In this document: in pieces, positions 49,777 to 59,025 of the stretch
How positions within the stretch are numbered: position 1 is the stretch's first letter
How the letters are laid out: every line of letters starts with the position of its first letter
NCBI GenBank assembly: GCA_024233515.1
Contig: JACKPO010000007.1
Span: forward strand, 1 to 64,000
Length of the DNA stretch: 64,000 bases
Reading direction: 5' to 3'
From: Chlamydiales bacterium
GTDB taxonomy: Bacteria; Chlamydiota; Chlamydiia; Chlamydiales; Simkaniaceae
Made by a program: the position numbers and the translations under genes
Notes under the pieces: generated by a model
Seen by the model: only the letters and a program-made list of their open reading frames with translations
The model's database searches: none
Told to the model about the DNA's origin: nothing

Positions 49777-50578
49777 CGTTAAAGTTAACGAACGGGGATT
49801 GGGTCTCAAAAGTGCTAGCGCTAGCGAATTCACGTTCTCTAAGTATCATGGGACAGGAAATGACTTCATCTTGATCGATGATCGAGAAGAGGTCTTTCCG
49901 GTTTGTCCCGAAATCATCACACAGCTTTGTCATCCTAAATATGGAATTGGAACCGATGGTTTGATTCTTTTACGCTCTTCGGATGAAGGGGACTTTAGGA
50001 TGCGCATCTTTAACAAAGATGGCTCGGAAGCAGAGATGTGTGGTAATGGTCTCAGGTGTTTGATTCAGTTTATTCGCGATTTAGGGGTCGATCAAGAGTC
50101 ATTTAAGATTGAAACAATGAAAAAAATCTACCCCTGCAGCATTAAAAACGGCCAGGTTTTTGTGGAGATGGGAATCCCTAAGATTTTGGAAAAAATGGGC
50201 TCAGACATTCTTCTCGAAGTGGGTGTCCCTCATTTTGTTACTTTTGCTGAGGATCTTGCAGAGTTTGATGAAGAGGCACCGAAGAAATTTTCTGATTTGG
50301 GAGTAAATATCAACTATGCTAAACTCGAACCTTTTCGCGTCATTAGGATGCGCACTTTTGAAAGAGGTGTAGAAGAAGAAACATACTCTTGTGGAAGTGG
50401 AGCAACTGCAACAGCTTTTGCAGCATGGATGAAGTTTGGCCTTTCTGGCCCTGTCACGATTGTGTTTGGATCAGGGGAAGAGCTTCAATTTGAAATTGCG
50501 TTAGAAAATCAAGACCTCATAGGGATTACGATGTCGGGGGATGTCGCCTACGTCTTTGAAGGAAAGGTTCGAATATGA
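49769..50578 (+). CDS. dapF: Diaminopimelate epimerase
   Basis: 269 codons from a TTG inside the end of clpP; the conserved part begins at FSKYHGTGNDFILIDD. It interconverts LL- and meso-diaminopimelate for peptidoglycan and lysine. The two catalytic cysteines are in AEMCGNGLRC and ETYSCGSGATATA. Peptidoglycan synthesis in chlamydiae relies on this step. The stop overlaps the ald start by four bases. Confidence 0.93.
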   Translation: MNDVKVNERGLGLKSASASEFTFSKYHGTGNDFILIDDREEVFPVCPEIITQLCHPKYGIGTDGLILLRSSDEGDFRMRIFNKDGSEAEMCGNGLRCLIQFIRDLGVDQESFKIETMKKIYPCSIKNGQVFVEMGIPKILEKMGSDILLEVGVPHFVTFAEDLAEFDEEAPKKFSDLGVNINYAKLEPFRVIRMRTFERGVEEETYSCGSGATATAFAAWMKFGLSGPVTIVFGSGEELQFEIALENQDLIGITMSGDVAYVFEGKVRI

Positions 50579-51693
50579 AAGTTGGAATTCCAAAAGAAGT
50601 AAAAGATCATGAATACCGTGTTGGAGCAACCCCTGCAATGGTCAAAGCCCTTGTCAAAGGGGGGCATACCGTTATGGTACAGAAGGGAGCTGGAAGTAAA
50701 ATTGGGTTTGAGGACGAAGATTACAAAAAAGCGGGTGCCCAGATTGTAGAAAGGCCGGAGCTGGTTTATGAGGCTGAGATGGTGATTAAGGTCAAAGAGC
50801 CTCAGCCAAATGAGTATCCTCTTTTAAAAGAAAACCAAATCCTTTTCTGTTACCTTCACCTAGCTCCAGATCCAAAGCAAACGGAAGCCCTTCTAAAACA
50901 AAAAGTGGTTGGGATCGCCTTCGAAACGGTGACCGATTGTAAAGGACGTCTTCCCTTACTCACTCCTATGAGTGAAGTAGCAGGGCGGATCTCGATCCAT
51001 GCAGGGGCGAATTCTCTGCACATGGCCGCGGGAGGCCGAGGGACACTTCTAGGAGGTGTCCCTGGAGTAGCTCCCGGAAAAGTTGTGATCATAGGGGGTG
51101 GAGTCGTAGGGACACAAGCAGCAAAAATGGCTCGTGGATTAGGAGCCGACGTCACCATATTAGATAGCAATCTCGATCGCCTGCGCGAGCTAGATGATCT
51201 CTTTGAAGGGCGCCTTAAAACACTCTATTCAACCCCAGTGACCATTGAAGAAGAGCTTTCTTCATGCGATATCGTTGTCGGAGCTGTGTTGATTCCTGGA
51301 AAACTCACCCCAAAGCTTATTACGAAAGATATCGTGAAGAAAATGAGACATGGATCGGTCATTGTGGATGTTGCGATAGATCAAGGGGGATGCGCAGAAA
51401 CATCACGTCCTACCACTCACTCCGATCCGATTTTTGTTCAAGATAACGTTGTTCACTACTGCGTCGCCAACATGCCTGGAGCCTGCGCAAGGACTGCAAC
51501 GATTGCTCTCACGAATAGTGTTCTCCCTTTTGCATTAAAGCTTGCTGAAAAAGGTTACAAAGAAGCCTTGCTCCAAGACCCTCATCTTTTAGATGGGCTC
51601 AACGTTTGCTTAGGAAAAGTCACGAATGAGCATGTTGCCCACGACCTGAACTATGCCTTCCATCCCCCAAAAGAGGTGCTAAGCAGCCTGTGA
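50575..51693 (+). CDS. ald: Alanine dehydrogenase
   Basis: 372 residues. NAD-dependent enzyme interconverting L-alanine and pyruvate plus ammonia. The N-terminal MKVGIPKEVKDHEYRVGATP, the substrate-binding AEMVIKVKEPQPNEYPLL and LFCYLHLAPD, and the nucleotide-binding VVIIGGGVVGTQAAKMARGL are diagnostic. It is coupled by ATGA to dapF and to the helicase gene. Co-location with dapF hints at a role in supplying or using alanine for cell wall. Confidence 0.94.
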   Translation: MKVGIPKEVKDHEYRVGATPAMVKALVKGGHTVMVQKGAGSKIGFEDEDYKKAGAQIVERPELVYEAEMVIKVKEPQPNEYPLLKENQILFCYLHLAPDPKQTEALLKQKVVGIAFETVTDCKGRLPLLTPMSEVAGRISIHAGANSLHMAAGGRGTLLGGVPGVAPGKVVIIGGGVVGTQAAKMARGLGADVTILDSNLDRLRELDDLFEGRLKTLYSTPVTIEEELSSCDIVVGAVLIPGKLTPKLITKDIVKKMRHGSVIVDVAIDQGGCAETSRPTTHSDPIFVQDNVVHYCVANMPGACARTATIALTNSVLPFALKLAEKGYKEALLQDPHLLDGLNVCLGKVTNEHVAHDLNYAFHPPKEVLSSL

Positions 51694-54600
51694 AAACCCC
51701 TTTTCAGGATAAGCACAATCAAGCAGGGCAAGCTCTCATCCAAGCGGGGGATGTGAAAAGCATTGTCTTCTCTGGAGGGACCTATCAGGTTGAAGTTCAA
51801 GATGCGCAGCAGAAAGAGGAGTTTTGGCCCTTTCTCCAAGTCAATGATGAAGGAGAAGTGAAAGATGCCTTTTGCACTTGCGCAGAGGCAGAAAAGTATC
51901 GCTCATGTCCTCATTTGGCAGCAGCGCTTTTGAAAATCCAGAATGACGAACCCCTCCATATTCGATTTGAAGAAAGCTTTTGGAACAAGCTGTGTACGAT
52001 TGCGTTTAAACGGCATGGCATTGACCCAAAAATCCTCAAGAAAAAAGGGGAAAAAGACTATGTGGCTCAAGCTGAAAGTGGAGAAGTCCTCTTCACCCTT
52101 ACAGTGAAAACTGCTAAGGGAAAATCTCTTATAAAAGAGCTCATTTTTGAAAGAGAAGAAGAAACAGAAGAGACCTCCCTAAAATTTTCCAACCTCCCTC
52201 CCGAAGAACTTGCCCTATGGAAACGGGGGACTCCAACCCAAGAACTCCAGTATGAACTTTCCTATTGGTCAGATCTTGCAAAATGGATGCTTCTGCAAGA
52301 AGAATTTCATCTTCCTTACTCCATTGATTTTAGTCAGACGGGGAAAATGCTTCCCAAGCAAGTCACCCTTCATTTCAAAGATCTTGATTTTCAGTTTTAT
52401 ATTGCCGAAGTGAATTGGAAAGAGATTATTCCCTCATTAAAGCAGGTCAAGTCTTCTCTTCCTGTCCATGAGTTTCGCGATGTCTCCGTGAAGAAAATGA
52501 CCTATGATCCGAAAGAGAAAGTTCTCCATATTTCCTCAAAACCTTTAGAGGATAAACCTGGAGACCATGCGATCAAAGTTGGAGATTGGGAATATTTCCC
52601 TGAAAATGGCTTTTTTCCAGCAAAAACCAGCCCCCTTCTGAAGCAAAAAGCGATTCCAGAAGAAAAGCTTGGGGAATTTATCGATCACAACGTGAAAGCT
52701 GTTGAAAAATATTTAGAAGGAGAAACGATTACCCGAGAGCCTGTCACTCCACAATACGATCTCTTCTTTGATGAAAATAAGCAGCTACACATCAGCTCCT
52801 ATGCCTTTGAAAAAGGAGACCTTCAACAAGCCACATCAGCCCTTTTTCATTCCTGGGCCTACGTAACCGGAAGAGGATTTTTTCCTCTCAAAGAGATGCT
52901 CTTTGAAACCACACAAACCATTGTGCCCCCTGATCAAATTGGTGATTTTATCAACCAGTACCGTTTATGGCTCAACGAACACGATGGATTCCAAATCCAC
53001 CTTTCAAATGTAGAATTTAAGCTGACCTACTCCTTTGATCTCAAAAAACTCACCTTTGAAAGTGAATCAGGGTCCTATGAAGGGAGTGATGAGATTCTCG
53101 ATTTCGGTGACTGGCTCTACATGAAGGGAAAGGGGTTTTACAAAAAAGTACGCGCCCGAGGGCTTGGGCAGATCTCCCCCGGCCGTGTTTTGAAAGCAAA
53201 AGAAATCCCCCTTTTCATCCATGAGAACCAAGAAGAGCTAGAGCAAATCAAAAACTTCTTCAGCCCAACGTGTCCCTTAGAAAAAGCAGGGATCAATATC
53301 TCGATGGACGACAAACGGCGGATTATCGTTGAGCCTCAATACTTCTACCGAGCTGAATATGAAGGAAAGGAGATCCACTACTTTGGGGATTTTGCCTATG
53401 TTCCTGGGGAAGGGTTTTCAGAAATTCCACCCCCTGCCCGTCTCCCTGAAAAATACCGGAAGAAAACCATCATCGACGAAAGTCGCGAGCCCCTTTTTAT
53501 TACTGTTGAACTCACAAAACTTAAAGCCTTCATCATCAAAATCGATCGCCGCCTAAAAAAACCGAATAACCTGTCGTTAAAAGTCAATAAGATCGAAAAA
53601 ACAGAAGGAAAAGAGTGGGAAGCAGAACTTGTCTATGTCAGTGAGCATGGCGAAGAAAGCTTAAGCGTTATTAAAGAAAGTATCGACCGTCACCGCTCCT
53701 ATGCAATTACCGAAGCCGGTCTCCTCTTTTTCAAAGATCCCCGTTTTAATTGGCTTCGTGAATTAGGAGAAGTCCATGATGACACCCTGACCCTTTCAAC
53801 CCTCGGATGGATCCGTCTCAGAACCTTTGAAAATGTTGAAGAACCAAAAGAAAATACAGCAGAAGCTCAAAAAACGCGGGCCCTTCTTGAAGAGCTTGAT
53901 CGCTTTGAAACCTCAGATATTCTCAATCTTGATGGACTCCAAAGTACCCTCCGTCCTTACCAAGAAGTAGGGATGAAGTGGCTATGGTTCCTCTACTCCT
54001 ATGGCCTTTCCGGGCTCCTTTGCGATGACATGGGACTCGGGAAAACACACCAAGCTATGGCACTTCTTGCCGCCTCGCGTAATGCAAGAGGGGAGAAAAA
54101 GCCACAATACTTTATCGTTTGTCCCACCTCTGTCCTTTACCATTGGGAAGATCTCCTCCAGAAGTTTTTACCCGACTTTAAAGTTGTCGTTTTTTATGGA
54201 ACGCAACGGACCCTCAAGTCATTTAATCAATCTGCAGATATTCTCTTAACCTCTTATGGAACGCTACGGAGCGAGCGTGAACTCATTGCCACCCTTGACT
54301 TTGATGTTGCCATTCTAGATGAGATCCAAATCGCTAAAAATGCCCAATCGCAAACCCATCAAGCCCTTTCGATGCTCAAAGCTAAGACCAAGATAGGACT
54401 TTCAGGAACCCCCATTGAAAATCGACTCCTAGAACTCAAAGCACTTTTCGATATTGTCCTTCCGGGCTATATGCCAGGGCAAACAGCTTACCGTGAAATT
54501 TTTGTGAATCCCATCGAGAAACTCCATGATCAAGAAAAGCGAGTGCTCCTTTCCCGCCTCATTCATCCCTTCGTCATGAGACGGAAGAAAAGTGAAGTCC

Positions 54601-55367
54601 TCGATGATCTCCCTGAAAAAATTGAAGAGATCGCCTATTGCTTCCTCTCAGAAGAGCAGAAAAAGCTTTACCGTGATGTTGTGAAAAAATCACGCGAGAC
54701 CCTCCTTAAAGATATTGAAAATCAAGACAAAGATGTCCCATACATGCACGTCTTTGCCCTCCTCAATACCCTCAAACAAATCTGCAACCATCCCGCGCTG
54801 GTTTCTAAAAATATCAAAGACTATCAGAAGCATCAAAGTGGGAAGTGGGATCTGTTTGTCGAACTCCTAGAAGAAACCCGAGGAAGTGGACAAAAACTTG
54901 TCGTTTTCTCGCAGTATCTCGATATGATGACCATCATTGAGAGTTATCTCAAAGAACACAAAATTGGCTATGCCACGATCCGTGGATCAACACAAGATCG
55001 GAAAAAACAACTGAAGAAATTTAAAGAAGATCCTGAGTGTGAGGTTTTTGTTGCCTCTCTTAAAGCAGCGGGAACTGGAGTTGACCTTACCGCCGCCTCC
55101 GTTGTCATCCACTATGACCGCTGGTGGAATCCTGCAAAAGAAAACCAAGCGACTGACCGTGTGCACCGCATTGGGCAAAACCGTGGGGTTCAAGTCTTCA
55201 AAATGGTCAACAAGCACTCCATTGAAGAGCATATTCATGCTCTCATCGAAAAGAAGATCTCCTTAACCGAAGGTGTCATTGGTTATGACGATCAGGACCA
55301 AATCAAACACCTTGACCGCGATGATCTCATCCAACTACTCAATCAAATGACAAGGGACGTTCATTAG
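51690..55367 (+). CDS. SWI/SNF-family helicase with SWIM zinc finger
   Basis: 1225 residues, GTG start. A SWIM zinc finger (FCTCAEAEKYRSCPHLAAAL, about 57-78) opens the protein. Between about 290 and 620 four degenerate repeats share the pattern W/F-x-Y...G.GFF (DWEYFPENGFFPA, SWAYVTGRGFFPL, DWLYMKGKGFYKK, DFAYVPGEGFSEI). The Snf2 motor follows: motif I DDMGLGKTHQAMAL (near 780), motif II AILDEIQIAKN, motif III GLSGTPIENR and the C-lobe HYDRWWNPAKENQATDRVHR. Such proteins track along DNA and remodel nucleoprotein. It ends right at the second palindromic repeat. Confidence 0.93.
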   Translation: MKTPFQDKHNQAGQALIQAGDVKSIVFSGGTYQVEVQDAQQKEEFWPFLQVNDEGEVKDAFCTCAEAEKYRSCPHLAAALLKIQNDEPLHIRFEESFWNKLCTIAFKRHGIDPKILKKKGEKDYVAQAESGEVLFTLTVKTAKGKSLIKELIFEREEETEETSLKFSNLPPEELALWKRGTPTQELQYELSYWSDLAKWMLLQEEFHLPYSIDFSQTGKMLPKQVTLHFKDLDFQFYIAEVNWKEIIPSLKQVKSSLPVHEFRDVSVKKMTYDPKEKVLHISSKPLEDKPGDHAIKVGDWEYFPENGFFPAKTSPLLKQKAIPEEKLGEFIDHNVKAVEKYLEGETITREPVTPQYDLFFDENKQLHISSYAFEKGDLQQATSALFHSWAYVTGRGFFPLKEMLFETTQTIVPPDQIGDFINQYRLWLNEHDGFQIHLSNVEFKLTYSFDLKKLTFESESGSYEGSDEILDFGDWLYMKGKGFYKKVRARGLGQISPGRVLKAKEIPLFIHENQEELEQIKNFFSPTCPLEKAGINISMDDKRRIIVEPQYFYRAEYEGKEIHYFGDFAYVPGEGFSEIPPPARLPEKYRKKTIIDESREPLFITVELTKLKAFIIKIDRRLKKPNNLSLKVNKIEKTEGKEWEAELVYVSEHGEESLSVIKESIDRHRSYAITEAGLLFFKDPRFNWLRELGEVHDDTLTLSTLGWIRLRTFENVEEPKENTAEAQKTRALLEELDRFETSDILNLDGLQSTLRPYQEVGMKWLWFLYSYGLSGLLCDDMGLGKTHQAMALLAASRNARGEKKPQYFIVCPTSVLYHWEDLLQKFLPDFKVVVFYGTQRTLKSFNQSADILLTSYGTLRSERELIATLDFDVAILDEIQIAKNAQSQTHQALSMLKAKTKIGLSGTPIENRLLELKALFDIVLPGYMPGQTAYREIFVNPIEKLHDQEKRVLLSRLIHPFVMRRKKSEVLDDLPEKIEEIAYCFLSEEQKKLYRDVVKKSRETLLKDIENQDKDVPYMHVFALLNTLKQICNHPALVSKNIKDYQKHQSGKWDLFVELLEETRGSGQKLVVFSQYLDMMTIIESYLKEHKIGYATIRGSTQDRKKQLKKFKEDPECEVFVASLKAAGTGVDLTAASVVIHYDRWWNPAKENQATDRVHRIGQNRGVQVFKMVNKHSIEEHIHALIEKKISLTEGVIGYDDQDQIKHLDRDDLIQLLNQMTRDVH

Positions 55368-55372
55368 GTATA

Positions 55373-55536
55373 ACGCGAATTCGGGATTAGACCTCTATGA
55401 TAACACTCATCTTTTTGCAATCTTTTTAGGAAAAACTGCTTGAAGATAGCTCTGCGGCTATCTACTTCGCAGATTTTTCTAAAAATCTCCTCAAAAATCT
55501 AAGCGTTCTCATAGGGACCTAATCCCGAATTCGCGT
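55373..55536 (+). repeat. 164-bp palindromic repeat element, copy 2
   Basis: Same element as 37100-37263, one base different over 164. Termini ACGCGAATTCGGGATTAG and complement. Flanked by the 8-bp direct repeat TAGGTATA (55365-55372 and 55537-55544). It is inserted five bases after the stop codon of the helicase gene, so no coding sequence is altered. Confidence 0.92.
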
Positions 55537-55545
55537 TAGGTATAG

Positions 55546-55953
55546 TTATTGCCTATTGCGCCATCTGACTAAGAACACCTCTGTTCCGATCAAAACCGCA
55601 AGAGAAAAGACCCCATTATAGAGAGGAGGAGGAAGTCCTAGAATGCGCCAGGATGGTCCCGTTTGCTCTGTTCGTTTCTTTTGGCAAGGAGAGCCCAGAA
55701 ATCCGAACTGAACGCAGGTATGGTAGCTTGCGAGGATCACTCCTGCCAAAAAGCAGACCTGAATCACTCGAATCACCCCTTGTTTCCAACGGACAAAAAG
55801 TCCCAGGATGGCAAGTCCTCCTACAGTGAAGTAGGGGATCCGTTGCAATTGGCAGAGAATGCAAGGACGGATACCAAGAACATACTCAACGAAAAAAGAG
55901 ATAGCCAGAGATGCTACCGCAATCCCCAGGAAGATCCATAATGCTCGTTTCAT
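55546..55953 (-). CDS. dsbB: Disulfide bond formation protein DsbB
   Basis: 135-residue inner-membrane protein with four helices that reoxidises DsbA-type thioredoxins and passes electrons to quinone. The first periplasmic pair is RPCILCQLQRIPYF and the second pair is in SYHTCVQFGFLGSPC. The arrangement and length suit small DsbB. Chlamydial outer envelopes depend on disulfide cross-linking, so this enzyme is expected. It is convergent with the helicase gene, with the palindromic repeat between them. Confidence 0.92.
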   Translation of the reverse strand: MKRALWIFLGIAVASLAISFFVEYVLGIRPCILCQLQRIPYFTVGGLAILGLFVRWKQGVIRVIQVCFLAGVILASYHTCVQFGFLGSPCQKKRTEQTGPSWRILGLPPPLYNGVFSLAVLIGTEVFLVRWRNRQ

Positions 55954-56076
55954 ACTTTTTTACTTACAAAATCTGGGGCATTTTTGCACGGAAATTATGC
56001 GTAAATTTTACCCTGTCCTAAAAATTTTACTTGGAGGTATGTTGAGGGCATCTAAAAAAACCACTATGAGGTTTAC

Positions 56077-56202
56077 ATGAAAAAACTTTTGATTTTAGGG
56101 ACTCTTTTTATTGGAATTTCCTCTTCATGGACATGTAGTTACTGCAACCAAGGTAACCCAGACATTATTGACTGGTGTGACTACTGCGGCAAAAAAAGGT
56201 AA
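56077..56202 (+). CDS. 41-residue exported Cys-rich peptide
   Basis: A short ORF with a good ribosome-binding site (GAGG eight bases before ATG). The first 18 residues form a signal peptide (MKKLLILGTLFIGISSSW), followed by two CxxC pairs, CSYC and CDYC, in a zinc-ribbon-like tail ending GKKR. It is too short for routine gene calling. The product would be a mature peptide of about 22 residues in the periplasm, next to dsbB. Function unknown; the coding pattern, signal and cysteine spacing argue for a real gene. Confidence 0.65.
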   Translation: MKKLLILGTLFIGISSSWTCSYCNQGNPDIIDWCDYCGKKR

Positions 56203-56274
56203 ACTAAAAATTTAAAGCGATTCCGAAGGGAGCTGCTTGGGGTTTTAATCGGCGGTCTGGTATGATCTTTGGTG

Positions 56275-57690
56275 ATGAATAAAACAAAGATTGCACTTAT
56301 CGGCCGCCCGAACGTGGGAAAATCGGCTCTCTTCAATCGGATCGCAAAAAAGCGGATCGCGATTGTCGATGAAATGGAAGGGGTGACCCGAGACCGGCTC
56401 TATGCAGAAGCAGAGCTTTTTGGTCGTCCCTTTGAGATCATCGATACAGGGGGAATCGATGAAAAGTCGGGGATTCCTTTTGCAGAAGAGGTGAAGCGCC
56501 AAGCAGAAATTGCCATTCTTGAGGCCGATAGTCTCATCATGGTTGTTGATTCTCGCATTGGAGTAACGAACTTAGATGAGCATGTTGCAGATCTTCTTAT
56601 GCGGAGTGGAAAGCCCATAACACTTGCTGTGAACAAAGTGGACAATGAAGATGAGTCCCGACTTGCTTCCTTTTATTCCTTGGGGATTGAGAATGTGTTT
56701 GGTGTCTCTGCCATCCAGGGGCGGAACATCGTCGAGATGTTAGAAGCAGCGCTGAAGCCGTGCCCTATCATTGAAGATGTGGAAAGAGAGCTACCAGGGA
56801 TTAAAGTGGCGATTATTGGACGCGCTAATGCTGGAAAGTCGACCCTCATCAATACCCTTCTGAACGAACCTCGATGTGTGGTGAGTCCCATTGCGGGAAC
56901 AACCCGTGACTCCATTGACGTTCAACTGGAATGGGAAGGGGAAACCTTTACTATCATTGATACTGCAGGGATCCGTCGGAAAAAGTCTGAACACGAAGTT
57001 GTCGACAAATTTGCGGCGATACGGACAGAAAGAGCCATTGAACGGGCTGATGTTTGTATTTTAATGCTTGATTCCCAGGAAGGGATGACAGCTCAGGAAA
57101 AGAGGATTGCTAACCTCATTGAAGAAAAAGGGAAGGGATGTCTCCTCTTTTTCAATAAGTGGGACCTTGTCAAAGGGTTCCGTATGGAGCACTGCAAGAA
57201 AAGCTTAGAGATTGAAGCCTCTTTCATCACCTACTGCCCCACCCTTTTTGGATCGGCAAAAACAGGGCGAAAGCTTGATGAGCTATTTCCTCTTATTCGA
57301 GAAATTTATGCTGATTTAACGATGAGAATCTCCACGGGGCAACTTAACAAATTCGTCGAGAAGACGATCGCAAAAGTTCACCCACCCATGATTCAAGGAA
57401 AACGCCTTCGGATCTACTACATGGCGCAGATCGACGTTTCTCCCCCACGGTTTGTTTTCTTTGTGAATCAACCGAAGCTCCTTGGTGATACCTATAAAAA
57501 GTACCTGATTAACCAGTTTCGGAAGGCCTACCGTTACACCGGGGTTCCTCTAACGTTTTATCTTAAAGGAAAGAAACGTCAGGAGAAGAAGAAAAAATCT
57601 CATGATGGAGAGTTTTTAGAAGAAGAACTTTGCTTCGAGAACGTTGGATCCCATTTGAATTCTTCCCCATCAATGACGACCTTTCGGTAA
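56275..57690 (+). CDS. der: Ribosome-associated GTPase Der (EngA)
   Basis: 471 residues from ATG 56275 (TTG/GTG codons just upstream are alternatives). Two consecutive G domains: GRPNVGKSALFN with DTGG and NKVD, and GRANAGKSTLIN with DTAGIRRK and NKWD. A C-terminal KH-like domain follows (RLRIYYMAQIDVSPPRFVFF, with GVPLTFYLKGK). It assists maturation of the 50S subunit. The C-terminal tail after the KH domain extends about 35 residues and overlaps the convergent YidD-like gene by 91 bases. Confidence 0.96.
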   Translation: MNKTKIALIGRPNVGKSALFNRIAKKRIAIVDEMEGVTRDRLYAEAELFGRPFEIIDTGGIDEKSGIPFAEEVKRQAEIAILEADSLIMVVDSRIGVTNLDEHVADLLMRSGKPITLAVNKVDNEDESRLASFYSLGIENVFGVSAIQGRNIVEMLEAALKPCPIIEDVERELPGIKVAIIGRANAGKSTLINTLLNEPRCVVSPIAGTTRDSIDVQLEWEGETFTIIDTAGIRRKKSEHEVVDKFAAIRTERAIERADVCILMLDSQEGMTAQEKRIANLIEEKGKGCLLFFNKWDLVKGFRMEHCKKSLEIEASFITYCPTLFGSAKTGRKLDELFPLIREIYADLTMRISTGQLNKFVEKTIAKVHPPMIQGKRLRIYYMAQIDVSPPRFVFFVNQPKLLGDTYKKYLINQFRKAYRYTGVPLTFYLKGKKRQEKKKKSHDGEFLEEELCFENVGSHLNSSPSMTTFR

Positions 57691-58016
57691 ACCCACTCCT
57701 CTTTATTTTCACGAAGAAGACGATCACATCCCATAATATATCCCTTGAGGAATCCATAGCGGCGCATAGCCAGAAGCATATAGCGAGAACTTGTGGGACG
57801 GAAGTGACTTCTCGGACCATCCACAGGAGAAAGGATGTTTTGATGGAAGAGAATGACATACTCTGACAGACGGGTCATCACCCCTTTTTTTTCAGGAAGA
57901 GGAGGAATGCGACTTTTCTTATGGATGAGTTCTTCATCTTTTCCCCAGGGTTCCACAAAACCCACCTCCCCAAACAGAGGGACGAAGCAAACAACCATAA
58001 AGATGAGAAGTCTCAT
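57600..58016 (-). CDS. YidD-like protein with signal peptide
   Basis: 138 residues. A hydrophobic N-terminus (MRLLIFMVVCFVPLFGEVGF) precedes a region matching the YidD membrane-insertion factor pattern: ILFHQNILSPVDG, HFRPTSSRYMLLAMRRYGFL, KGYIMGCDRLLR. In ordinary YidD the motif is CRFxPTCSxY; here both Cys positions are Ser (SHFRPTSSRY), and the signal-like leader is unusual. It shares one base with the upstream lipoprotein gene and overlaps der by 91 bases at its 3' end. A YidC-associated role is possible but uncertain. Confidence 0.78.
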   Translation of the reverse strand: MRLLIFMVVCFVPLFGEVGFVEPWGKDEELIHKKSRIPPLPEKKGVMTRLSEYVILFHQNILSPVDGPRSHFRPTSSRYMLLAMRRYGFLKGYIMGCDRLLRENKEEWVYRKVVIDGEEFKWDPTFSKQSSSSKNSPS

Positions 58017-58963
58017 TAGAACCCAAACTTTAACATTAAAACAGGGAACAGGCCATTCCGGTTCATCGCAGGGTGCGCAACCCTTTCATAGAGACGCTCA
58101 TTGTAAAGCTTTGCACTTTCTCCCGCTCCATAAATTCCTCCGAAATACCACCCAGCCTCAAAACTTGTTGTAATGATTCCTGCGGCTAAATGTCCATGGG
58201 TATAGAAGTGAACAGCCGCCCAGATAAAAAGTCCGTTCAGGAGGAAAGAGGTCAATGCTGATTGTTTTTGGCCTACATAAAGATATCCCGCTCCCGGTAG
58301 AAGGGCGTTCAAGGTTTGGGCTTTAGAGACAGATTTTTTTTTTGCGTCATACTCCCGTAATAGATCTCTGAGGTAAGTTTTAGAGGGATCGCACCTCTCA
58401 GCCACACGGATTTCCTCGAGATTTCCCTCGATCATGACGGTCGATAACCTCAGCTTCTTCGCTGTTTCTGGAAAATGATGATCAATGACCCGGAGGACAT
58501 ACTCTGCCTTATCCGTGTCTCCCGTTTCCAGATAACTTTCATACATAATCACAAGGAGGTCATGATAGGCAGGAAAGGTCTTTGTCGCAGTATAAAGAGA
58601 AGAATGGATGAACTCCTGCGTCACCTCATCGTACCGTTTCCCCAGATAGTAAGAGAGGAGGATCTGATACTGAATCTCTTCCAAACGAGTCTGTTTGCCA
58701 GGAGGAAGGAGAAATTCAGAACGTTTGAATGTCGTAATCGCACGATATAGATCTAAATGCTCCGCAAACTTTTGAGCAATCACATATTCCTGCCCCCATG
58801 GTTCACTCTTTTCTGAAGGGGAAAGAGGAGGAAAAGAAGGAGGTAGACTTTTTAGATACTTATCCTGCACAGAGTAGTTGACTTGTGGTTCGATCTTATC
58901 GGGAACCCGATAACATCCTACTGCAGCAAATAAGACTAATAATAGAAATATTATTCGTTTCAT
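58016..58963 (-). CDS. Lipoprotein of unknown function
   Basis: 315 residues. The leader MKRIIFLLLVLFAAVGCYRV has a lipobox (AVGC). The middle is helical and TPR-like (YVLRVIDHHFPETAKKLRLS region). After residue 220 the segment LLPGAGYLYVGQKQSALTSF followed by hydrophobic stretches resembles a short membrane hairpin found in uncharacterised DUF-type proteins. It precedes the YidD-like gene with a one-base overlap and is separated by 62 bases from the secretin, in the same direction, so it might belong to a secretion-related group. Confidence 0.8.
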   Translation of the reverse strand: MKRIIFLLLVLFAAVGCYRVPDKIEPQVNYSVQDKYLKSLPPSFPPLSPSEKSEPWGQEYVIAQKFAEHLDLYRAITTFKRSEFLLPPGKQTRLEEIQYQILLSYYLGKRYDEVTQEFIHSSLYTATKTFPAYHDLLVIMYESYLETGDTDKAEYVLRVIDHHFPETAKKLRLSTVMIEGNLEEIRVAERCDPSKTYLRDLLREYDAKKKSVSKAQTLNALLPGAGYLYVGQKQSALTSFLLNGLFIWAAVHFYTHGHLAAGIITTSFEAGWYFGGIYGAGESAKLYNERLYERVAHPAMNRNGLFPVLMLKFGF

Positions 58964-59025
58964 ATGGAGAGATCATACCAAAACGGAAGTAAAAGTCTAT
59001 AACATTGTCTATGGATGGGCAACGA

